Assembly (NCBI GenBank): GCA_002350805.1
Contig: DEFO01000062.1
Span: 21,008-85,007, forward strand
From: Prevotella sp. UBA2850
Lineage (GTDB): Bacteria; Bacteroidota; Bacteroidia; Bacteroidales; Bacteroidaceae
Length of the DNA: 64,000 nt
Direction: 5' to 3'
Under the pieces are notes generated by a model, which saw only the letters and a program-made list of their open reading frames with translations, did not search any database and had not been told where the DNA came from. Both the position numbers and the translations under genes were made by a program. Below are positions 7,746-14,815 of this stretch, piece by piece (positions within the stretch are counted from its first letter, which is position 1; each line of letters starts with the position of its first letter).

Positions 7746-9878
7746 TTAAAAGTCGATGATAAAACTGTCGTCCTCCTCTTTTTGCTTTGAGACTTTAGGT
7801 TTCGGAATGGTTTTCAGCTGTCCCTTTTCGTCAAACAATCCGTAAGTGGTACGCAACACGGTGAACTCTGTGCGCCGGTTCAGTTCGTTGCACACTTCCT
7901 GCTGATTGTTCTCCAGCTTCCTGATAAACTCTTCGGTCAGTTGGTCGTTCTCCTTCAGCCAGGGATACTTCTCGGTCAACTTCTTATTTATCACCTTAGG
8001 TTTCTCCTTACCATATCCGCGTGGTGTGAGCCGGTCTTTTGCAATGCCGTGCTCTATGAGGTAGTTCACCACCGACTCAGCACGCCTTTGCGACAACGAC
8101 AGATTATACTGCGCACTGCCCCGGTAGTCGCAATGGGCACTTAGCTCGATGGTGATATTCGGGTTTTCATTAAGCATCTTCACCAGTTCGTCCAAGGCTT
8201 TGGCCGACTCGGGGCGTAATGTGGCCTTGTTCAGATCGTAGAAGATATTGTCAATCAGCACCGGAGCAGAGATATTGGCCAGTGGGAACTGTAACACATG
8301 CTCTTTCGACTCCTTCGACTCGGTCACACGCAGTTCCTCCTTATGATTCAAAAAGCCCTTGCACGTTGCCAGGAACACATAGTCTACGCCCGGTGTTATC
8401 TCCTGCTCAAACGAGCCGTCTCCCTTCACACTCAGTTTCAGGTTGGTACCGTCGTTGCCTACCATATACACTTGTGCGGCAGTCAGTTCGTAGGCATCTA
8501 TCTCATACACCCATCCCTTGACGGTCTGCATGATTTCGGGATTCTCAAAACTGTAGATATGGTCGTTGCCACGGCCGTCGCCACGGTTCGACGAGAAAAA
8601 ACCGCGGTTGTGCAGTCCCTCGAAGGTCATGCCGAAGTCGTCGCCTTGCGAATTGAGCGGATAGCCGGGATGAACGATTCGCAACTGAGAACTACGGGTA
8701 ACCGGCTCCGCACCATCCGTCTCTGAAGTATTCCCGGCTGGGTTTCCCGCATTTCCTTTCTGCGTCCGCTTTTTGTTTTCGGCCTTCACATAGAAAATAT
8801 CAAGTCCGCCGAAACCGGGATGCCCATCAGACGAGAAATAGAAATCGCCATTGGGCCTGAAGGCAGGAAACATCTCGTTGCCTGGCGTATTGATAGGCTC
8901 GCCCAGATTCTCGACGCCTCCCAGTCCGCTGCTAGTGAGGCGGATGCGCCAGATGTCCAGTCCTCCGACACCCCCAGGCATGTCGGAGGTGAAATAGAGC
9001 CACTGCTCATCGGGCGAGATGGCCGGATGGGCATAGCTCGAGAGCGTGTCACGGCTAATTTCCAAAAGCGTGGCTTTGCTCCAGGCAGCGTCGCTGCGGT
9101 TGGAGGTCATGATCGTGGCATAGCGCGGATACGACGGATCGCTCGCGCACTGCGTAACATACATCGTACGCTGGTCGGGCGAGAAGCAGCAGGCTCCCTC
9201 GTCAAACTCGGTGTTCAGTCCTGACTCGATGGTCTGCGGCTTGCCCCATTTGCCTTTGTCGTCTTTCTGCGAGAAGAAAATATCGCCGTTTTTGTTACCC
9301 GTGATTCCGCTCAGGTCGTCGCCTTGTGCCTCATTGCGAGTGGAAGTGAAATACAACTGCTCGTTGTCGTCGCCGCAAAACATTGGCGAATAGTCCGACC
9401 GACGTGAGTTGAACATATCCATGCGCTTCACCGTGTAGCCCGACCCTTCTTTCTTCCATTCGGGAGCCATCTGTGCCGACTTCAATCCATTGCGTGCCAG
9501 CACGTTGTCGGGCAGAGAGTCGATGACGAGCCGAAACTCTGCGGCAGCCTCCTTGTAGTTACCGTTCTTCAACAACAAACGGGCAAACGACAAGTGTGTC
9601 TGCACATCGTCCTGCTTATAACGTATCACATTGCGATAGGCTGCAATGGCTTTCTGAGTCTGGTTGCTGTGCTCATAGCAGTAGGCCAGCTTCCGGGCAC
9701 GCTGTCCGCGCAGCGGCCGTTCCTTGGGCGGAGTCTTCGTGTAGGCCTGCTTATACTCGTTGGCAGCGTCAAAATACTCCCCCAGGGCCAGAAATTTCTC
9801 GCCTCGTTTGAAGTTCGCATCGGCTCCGCCACAACTGCAAAGCACGATGAGCATCCATATCACAGAATATTTGCGCAT
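7746..9878 (-). CDS. PorE-like TPR/PD40/OmpA-domain lipoprotein
   Basis: A 710-residue outer-membrane lipoprotein whose domain order matches PorE of the type IX secretion system. The signal peptide ends at a lipobox (IVLCSC, Cys14 or Cys16). TPR helices occupy about 22-125, PD40 propeller blades about 145-400 (FTSTRNEAQGDD, CCFSPDQRTMYVT, AISPDEQWLYFTSD, AFRPNGDFYFSSDG), a carboxypeptidase-regulatory-like domain about 455-540, and an OmpA-type peptidoglycan-binding domain about 545-660 (FYDLNKATLRPESAKALDEL, then LSQRRAESVVNYL and RGYGKEKP). The start at 9878 gives the lipoprotein signal. It follows topB by 28 bases. A generic PD40/OmpA protein outside T9SS cannot be excluded. Confidence 0.85.
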   Translation of the reverse strand: MRKYSVIWMLIVLCSCGGADANFKRGEKFLALGEYFDAANEYKQAYTKTPPKERPLRGQRARKLAYCYEHSNQTQKAIAAYRNVIRYKQDDVQTHLSFARLLLKNGNYKEAAAEFRLVIDSLPDNVLARNGLKSAQMAPEWKKEGSGYTVKRMDMFNSRRSDYSPMFCGDDNEQLYFTSTRNEAQGDDLSGITGNKNGDIFFSQKDDKGKWGKPQTIESGLNTEFDEGACCFSPDQRTMYVTQCASDPSYPRYATIMTSNRSDAAWSKATLLEISRDTLSSYAHPAISPDEQWLYFTSDMPGGVGGLDIWRIRLTSSGLGGVENLGEPINTPGNEMFPAFRPNGDFYFSSDGHPGFGGLDIFYVKAENKKRTQKGNAGNPAGNTSETDGAEPVTRSSQLRIVHPGYPLNSQGDDFGMTFEGLHNRGFFSSNRGDGRGNDHIYSFENPEIMQTVKGWVYEIDAYELTAAQVYMVGNDGTNLKLSVKGDGSFEQEITPGVDYVFLATCKGFLNHKEELRVTESKESKEHVLQFPLANISAPVLIDNIFYDLNKATLRPESAKALDELVKMLNENPNITIELSAHCDYRGSAQYNLSLSQRRAESVVNYLIEHGIAKDRLTPRGYGKEKPKVINKKLTEKYPWLKENDQLTEEFIRKLENNQQEVCNELNRRTEFTVLRTTYGLFDEKGQLKTIPKPKVSKQKEEDDSFIIDF

Positions 9879-9906
9879 CAATATTAATAACGCTGTTCGT
9901 CCCGGT

Positions 9907-11973
9907 TTATTGCCCGAAGGGCACCCTATACGTACAACCTTCCTTCCAGCGGCTGCACCCATAGGCGGTCTTTCCCTGAATGATAACTCCTTGTCCGCAC
10001 AGCGGGCAGGGCTGGCCCACAACAGGTGTCTGCACGGGGGCTGACGGTGGGACTGGAGCAGGGGATTTGGCGGCAGCTTTCTTTTTGGTGGTTTTCTTTG
10101 CAGCAGGCTTTTTCTTCAGGTCCTCGTCGGTGAGCACCGTCACATGGCGGTTGCTATTGTCGGCCAACACCTCGCGCACAATTTCTGTAATCTGCTGTTT
10201 CAGCTCGTCCACAAACTGTGCAGGATCGTACTTTTTGTGCTCAATGTCGCGCAGCTTCTTTTCCCAGATGCCCGTCAGCTCACAACTCTTCAGCAGGTCT
10301 TCCTTGATCATGTCAATCAGCTCGATGCCTGTGGCGGTGGCGACCAGACGTTTCTTGTCGCGCCGTATATAGTGGCGTTTGAACAGTGTCTCGATGATGC
10401 TGGCACGCGACGACGGGCGCCCAATGCCGTTTTCCTTCATGGCGGCACGCAGTTCCTCGTCCTCAACAAACTTGCCGGCCGTCTCCATGGCCCTCAGTAG
10501 CGAGGCCTCATTATAATAAGGTGGAGGCGTGGTCCACTTCTCGGTGAGTGTAGGCTGATGGGGGCCGCTCTCGCCCTTCACGAAGGCAGGCAGCGTCTTC
10601 TCCTCATCGTCTTTCTTCTCCTCGTCATCGTCGCTGACCTTCGACTCCTTGGCATAGACCGCCCGCCATCCCGGGTCGAGTATCTCCTTACCGGTCACCT
10701 TGAACTCTACCCCATCGCCTTTCTCCTGTCCGCCGACAACGCCCAGTACGGTTGTTGTCGAGAACTTGCAGTCGGGATAGAACACGCTGATGAAGCGGCG
10801 CGCCACCAAGTCGTAGACGTGCCGTTCCATATCGGTCAGGTTCTGCGCGATGACCTCTGTGGGGATGATGGCATGGTGGTCAGTCACCTTCGAGGTGTCG
10901 AACACGCGCTTGGTCTTGGGCAGCGGCTTGCCACCCAGCGGCCTCACCAACTCGGCATAGACGGCCTGCCCGCCCACCTTGGTCTGAAATAGGCTGTTCA
11001 TCACCTGCGGACACTTGGGGTAGATGTCGTCGCTCAAGAACTGGGTGTCGACACGCGGATAGGTGGTCAACTTGCGCTCGTAAAGCGCCTGGATGGTGTT
11101 CAGTGTCATCTCGGCACTCATGCCGAACTTACGGTTGCAGTCCACCTGCAGCGATGTCAGGTCGTAGAGTTGCTTGGGAGCCTCCTTGCCGTTTTTCTTC
11201 TCCACCTTGGTCACGGTGAACGGCTTATCTTTGATCAGCTCGAAGCTCTGCTCGCCCTCTTCCTTGCTTGTGAACTTACCTTTGGTGGCGGTGAAGAGTG
11301 TGTCGCGGTAGATGGTCGAGAGCACCCAATAGGGCTCGGGCTTGAAATTGTCTATCTCTTTCTGGCGGTTAACGATCAATGCCAGCGTGGGCGTCTGCAC
11401 ACGACCGATGCTCAGCACCTGCCGGTTCTGCCCGTATTTCAGCGTGTAGAGGCGCGTGGCGTTCATGCCCAGCAGCCAGTCGCCAATGGCGCGCGACAGG
11501 CCCGCCATGTAGAGCGGCTGATAGTCCTGTTGGTCTTTCAGCTGCCTGAATCCCTCGCGGATGGCCTCATCGGTCATCGACGATATCCACAACCGCTTCA
11601 CGGGACAGGTGGCTTGTGCCTTCTGCATCACCCAGCGCTGTATCAGCTCTCCTTCCTGGCCGGCATCACCACAGTTGACGATGCTGTCGGCTTGTTGCAT
11701 CAGCCGTTCAATCACCGCAAACTGTTTCTTAATACCTTGGTCTTCAATCAGTTTAATGCCAAACCGCTGTGGTATCATGGGCAAGGTACTCAGTGCCCAG
11801 CGCTTCCACACGGGCGTATAGTCGTCGGGCTCCTTCAGGGTGCACAGATGTCCGAACGTCCACGTCACCTGATAGCCGTTGCCTTCCATGTAGCCGTCAC
11901 GCGAGCTGGTGGCTCCCAGTATTCTTGCTATATCCTTGGCAACACTCGGTTTCTCTGCAATACATACAATCAT
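9907..11973 (-). CDS. topB: DNA topoisomerase III
   Basis: Type IA topoisomerase, 688 residues, that decatenates DNA by passing strands through a transient single-strand break. The N-terminal Toprim domain starts at MIVCIAEKPSVAKDIARILG and carries the metal-binding acidic pair near CGDAGQEGELI. The active-site tyrosine is in KLTTYPRVDTQFLS (about residue 310). The C terminus has a Lys/Ala-rich linker and one zinc-finger-like unit (CPLCGQG, then CSRWKEGC) ending the protein. A TAATTTTG box five bases before the ATG (11985-11978) suggests a nearly leaderless message, but no matching -33 element is seen. Confidence 0.95.
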   Translation of the reverse strand: MIVCIAEKPSVAKDIARILGATSSRDGYMEGNGYQVTWTFGHLCTLKEPDDYTPVWKRWALSTLPMIPQRFGIKLIEDQGIKKQFAVIERLMQQADSIVNCGDAGQEGELIQRWVMQKAQATCPVKRLWISSMTDEAIREGFRQLKDQQDYQPLYMAGLSRAIGDWLLGMNATRLYTLKYGQNRQVLSIGRVQTPTLALIVNRQKEIDNFKPEPYWVLSTIYRDTLFTATKGKFTSKEEGEQSFELIKDKPFTVTKVEKKNGKEAPKQLYDLTSLQVDCNRKFGMSAEMTLNTIQALYERKLTTYPRVDTQFLSDDIYPKCPQVMNSLFQTKVGGQAVYAELVRPLGGKPLPKTKRVFDTSKVTDHHAIIPTEVIAQNLTDMERHVYDLVARRFISVFYPDCKFSTTTVLGVVGGQEKGDGVEFKVTGKEILDPGWRAVYAKESKVSDDDEEKKDDEEKTLPAFVKGESGPHQPTLTEKWTTPPPYYNEASLLRAMETAGKFVEDEELRAAMKENGIGRPSSRASIIETLFKRHYIRRDKKRLVATATGIELIDMIKEDLLKSCELTGIWEKKLRDIEHKKYDPAQFVDELKQQITEIVREVLADNSNRHVTVLTDEDLKKKPAAKKTTKKKAAAKSPAPVPPSAPVQTPVVGQPCPLCGQGVIIQGKTAYGCSRWKEGCTYRVPFGQ

Positions 11974-12084
11974 GCTGCAAAATTACAAATTATAATTGAA
12001 AAATGAGTATCGTACACCGAAATAATCTCCTGCCATCTGGAACAACCAGATTTCCAAATTTCGCAATTGTTAAGGAAAAAACAC

Positions 12085-12115
12085 TTGTTCGTTTGACGGA
12101 AATACTGTATATTTG
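12085..12115 (+). promoter_or_regulatory. promoter of the flavin-reductase-like lipoprotein gene
   Basis: TTG at 12085-12087, 20 bases, then TATATTTG at 12108-12115, an exact TAnnTTTG. The ATG is 45 bases beyond the box. Confidence 0.75.
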
Positions 12116-12159
12116 CAGACGAAAACAACAAAACAACCATCAGAAAAACAACCAACAAC

Positions 12160-12885
12160 ATGAAAAAGAACTTTAGCATTGCAACAATGATGCTGGCAGG
12201 AGCCCTCATGCTGGGTGCCTGTGCCAACAAAGGCGAACAGAAAACCGACGCCAACGTCAACGAGAACCCACAGGAGGAGAAAGTGGAAGTGAAAAACGTG
12301 GAAGGCCGCAAGAACTTCAACGACGTAGCCGTCATCACACCACAGCCCGCCATCATGATTGCCACCTACGACGAGAAAGAGAATCCCGACGTGATGATGG
12401 CTGCATGGGGAGGCCAGTGCGGACCGAAACACATCTGCTTCAACCTCTCGGCACATAAGACAACCGAGAACATCCGTCTGAAGAAAGCCTTCACCGTGAG
12501 CTTCGCCACAAAGGGCGACATCGTTCAGAGCGACTACTTCGGCATCGTCTCGGCCAACGACGTACCAGACAAGGTGAAGAAAGCCGGTTTCACCGTGACC
12601 AAGAGCCCGAATGTCGACGCGCCCATCGTCAACGAGTATAAGCTGACACTCGAGTGCAAGGTGGTGAAAATGGAAGAGGACGATAAGGGCGGAGCCCGCG
12701 TAGTAGGCGAAGTCATCAACATGAGTGCCGACGAGAGCATCCTCGACGCAGAGGGTAAGATCGACCTCGGCAAGCTGCAGCCCGTCATCTTCGACTCATC
12801 GAAAAACACCTACCGCGTAGTGGGCGAGAAAGTGGGTGACGCTTGGGGCTCTGGCAAAGCCATCCAAGAGGCCGAAGTGAAGTAA
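12160..12885 (+). CDS. flavin reductase-like domain lipoprotein
   Basis: A 241-residue protein with a lipoprotein signal (residues 1-20, lipobox LGAC, Cys21), a charged linker to about residue 47, and a split-barrel FMN-binding domain of the flavin reductase family (AVITPQPAIMIATYDEKENPD in two parts, MMAAWGGQCGPKHICFNL, FTVSFATKGDIVQSDYFG). Most family members are cytoplasmic; this one should be lipid-anchored outside the inner membrane. It has its own promoter and is followed by a long-loop stem. It may be an FMN-containing redox protein of the periplasm; the electron donor is unknown. A second exported relative lies at 33334-33921. Confidence 0.86.
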   Translation: MKKNFSIATMMLAGALMLGACANKGEQKTDANVNENPQEEKVEVKNVEGRKNFNDVAVITPQPAIMIATYDEKENPDVMMAAWGGQCGPKHICFNLSAHKTTENIRLKKAFTVSFATKGDIVQSDYFGIVSANDVPDKVKKAGFTVTKSPNVDAPIVNEYKLTLECKVVKMEEDDKGGARVVGEVINMSADESILDAEGKIDLGKLQPVIFDSSKNTYRVVGEKVGDAWGSGKAIQEAEVK

Positions 12886-12919
12886 CATTCGTTACTCCCT
12901 TCCAACTCCTGCACATCTG

Positions 12920-12990
12920 GTAATTGGAATCATGAGAACCCTATCGACAAGTGCTATACTTATTAGGAGCAATCTTATGATTCCAATTAC
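12920..12990. repeat. 14-bp perfect inverted repeat with 43-base loop
   Basis: GTAATTGGAATCAT (12920-12933) and ATGATTCCAATTAC (12977-12990) are exact complements, and the pairing continues inward for four more bases with one mismatch. It begins 35 bases after the stop of the flavin-reductase-like gene. It could terminate transcription or mark a small structured RNA; no T-tract follows directly. Confidence 0.6.
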
Positions 12991-13089
12991 TTTACTTATT
13001 GTTTAACCCCCAATCGATGGAGGCCACACCATTGTTTCTGTTGTTCATGTTGTTGTAGGAAAAGTCACAAGACCATACATCGTATTTCC

Positions 13090-13215
13090 AATTAGGCATT
13101 AATTACACTCCAATTAGGCATTAATTACATTGTAATTAGGCATTAATTGCATGCTAATTAGGCATTAATTAGAACCTAATTAGTCGATTAATTGCAACCC
13201 AATTAGGCATTAATT
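13090..13215. repeat. six-unit 22-bp-period dyad array, copy 1
   Basis: Units start at 13090, 13112, 13134, 13156, 13178 and 13201, a period of 22, 22, 22, 22 and 23 bases. The core is AATTAGGCATTAATT, itself a dyad (AATTA-ggcat-TAATT), followed by a 7-base variable spacer. The fifth unit differs: AATTAGTCGATTAATT, 16 bases. A related array with the same spacing lies at 44778-44903. Two helical turns per unit would place every core on one DNA face. Confidence 0.9.
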
Positions 13216-13475
13216 GGAAATGTGCATGCTTGGAGCCACATTTCCAGTCTAATGAACAGTTTTGTTTTAACAACAAAACACTCTGTCTTTGTACCTGAAG
13301 CGCGCATTTTTATGCCTAAAACAGAGTGTCTTTGTGCCGGAAACACTTTTGCATGAGTCTGAAAGGCTGCAGGAACTATTCTCTACCCTTGCCATTAGTT
13401 CTCATCCGTCAGTGTCAAACACATTCACACGACTTATTAAGTCTGTTTCCTCTCAGATTGCTTGAAGAACAAACA

Positions 13476-14378
13476 TCAGCTATCTATTGAATATCTATTG
13501 AGTGATGCCTGGAAGATATTATGAATCTGCTGACGCAACTCTTTTGGCTCAAGCACCTCCAATCCGTCATTATAAGACATCAGTGCAAGTACAAAATCGA
13601 CAGAAGGTCTGATGTTGTAAGAAAAATCTGTATGTTCATCAGTATGACCAATCTCTTTTTGTGAGACATGCAAAGGCAGCGTTCGCAGATAGTTAGGCAC
13701 GTTGCCATACGCTCTGATCACCACATGAGCCATCGGCGTATCGTCTGCCGTGATGCCATAATACTCCGCATAGTAGTCCTCTGGCGAGAAGTCTTCTGGC
13801 ATTTCAAACACTTCGTCTGTGATTTCTACAGACAGCATTCTGTCGAGCGCGTATGTCGCTATATGTCTGCCGGTATAAGCCAGAATATACCAACGCTGGT
13901 GGAACAGCTTCAAGGCGTATGGCGACAATGTCGTTTCGTAGCCATCATGCCCGAATCGCTGGTAGGTAATCGCCAGCCGCCTGTTCGTTTTGAGGGCCAG
14001 GATGATGGTCTGTAGGTATTGCTCTCCTGCCGGAACATTCTCCAGAAGGATTCGGTTTCTGAGCGAAATGCTGTCGGAAAGAACTGTATTAACTGTGAGT
14101 GTAGAAAGCATCCAGCCTTCTATCGTGTCATCATTTATCACCTCCGGATTGCTGATAAAGTACTTGTAGCCGTGCTCCAGGTCGCACTCAATGATGATGC
14201 CAAACATATTGAGAATAGCATCCTTATGCCGCAGGAACGATTTGCGGTTCAGTGATTCCCCTCCTATCACCTGATCCTTCACCCACAACTCGTTAAGCTG
14301 TTCAAGCGACAACCTCTTATATTGCCGCAGCGTATTCACAATCCAGATATACTGCTGGAAAATCTTTGCCGGTTTCAT
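13476..14378 (-). CDS. WYL domain-containing transcriptional regulator
   Basis: A 300-residue regulator, last gene of the DUF262 operon. An N-terminal helix-turn-helix-like region (about 1-70, YKRLSLEQLNELWVKD) is followed by a WYL domain (about 125-205: NRRLAITYQRFGHDGYETTLSPYAL split here, then FHQRWYILAYTG with the W-Y-I/L motif) and a C-terminal WCX-type region (about 215-295). WYL proteins bind nucleotide-type ligands or DNA ends and often control phage-defence genes. Its ATG overlaps the stop of the upstream gene (ATGA at 14375-14378), so it is made with the operon and may autoregulate it. Confidence 0.9.
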   Translation of the reverse strand: MKPAKIFQQYIWIVNTLRQYKRLSLEQLNELWVKDQVIGGESLNRKSFLRHKDAILNMFGIIIECDLEHGYKYFISNPEVINDDTIEGWMLSTLTVNTVLSDSISLRNRILLENVPAGEQYLQTIILALKTNRRLAITYQRFGHDGYETTLSPYALKLFHQRWYILAYTGRHIATYALDRMLSVEITDEVFEMPEDFSPEDYYAEYYGITADDTPMAHVVIRAYGNVPNYLRTLPLHVSQKEIGHTDEHTDFSYNIRPSVDFVLALMSYNDGLEVLEPKELRQQIHNIFQASLNRYSIDS

Positions 14379-14815
14379 ATTACCACATGCATTACATGAT
14401 TAATGTCTATGTAATTCCCATTCCTGATGGACCGTATCCATTCACTACTATGAGAGCCAAGTCCTCCTATCTGACGAGGATGAGCCAAAGGCAAAACCTT
14501 AATGTGTCTCCCTATAATCGTCACATCCGCAGGAATGCCATAACCGTGTAGTTCCTTATATTCCTGCAAAGACTTAAAATCCACCTTTGCAACGACATTA
14601 AGAAATTGTTTGATAGGAATATTACCGTCCCAGAAGATACGAGGTTCACTTGCTACAGCCAAAGCGTTGCATTTTGTATTTGCCCCATTCTTCCATCGTG
14701 CATGTACTGCACTTGCATAAACACCAAGAACAAACACTTTTTTAGGAGTTCTGTCCTCCTGAACTAAAGGTTTAACCGTTTCACCAAATGGGAAGTGGTA
14801 TTTCATATCTTTCAT
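14375..14815 (-). CDS. shortened uracil-DNA glycosylase superfamily protein
   Basis: A 146-residue protein that looks like the two ends of a uracil-DNA-glycosylase-fold protein joined together. Residues 4-64 hold the start of the family, with motif-A-like GVYASAVHARW (31-41) and ALAVASEPRIFWDGN; residues 66-126 match its end, with IPIKQFLNVV and the motif LPLAHPRQIGGLGSHS (108-123) containing the catalytic-loop His. Full-length relatives are, from memory, about 230-260 residues, so roughly 100 central residues seem to be missing without a frameshift. It overlaps both neighbours by four bases. It may be a functional mini-protein or a decayed glycosylase kept by translational coupling. Confidence 0.6.
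   Translation of the reverse strand: MKDMKYHFPFGETVKPLVQEDRTPKKVFVLGVYASAVHARWKNGANTKCNALAVASEPRIFWDGNIPIKQFLNVVAKVDFKSLQEYKELHGYGIPADVTIIGRHIKVLPLAHPRQIGGLGSHSSEWIRSIRNGNYIDINHVMHVVI

Larger units (their letters stand above)
12886..13475. other. 590-bp intergenic region with stem-loop and 22-bp array
   Basis: No gene is supported here. The region holds a long-loop inverted repeat (12920-12990), a six-unit 22-bp-period array (13090-13215), an 8-bp stem GTTTTGTT/AACAAAAC (13259-13279) and two related segments around TGTCTTTGTaCCtGAA and TGTCTTTGTgCCgGAA (about 13283 and 13328). It lies between the flavin-reductase-like gene and the 3' end of the WYL/DUF262 operon. Confidence 0.7.

Noticed and set aside
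11170..12006. Plus-strand reading of 278 residues opposite topB
   Set aside because: Shadow of the topB coding strand; no family features.
13090..13215. CRISPR array
   Set aside because: Units are 15-base cores with 7-base spacers, far below CRISPR repeat and spacer lengths, there are no cas genes, and the second array at 44778 has the same format.
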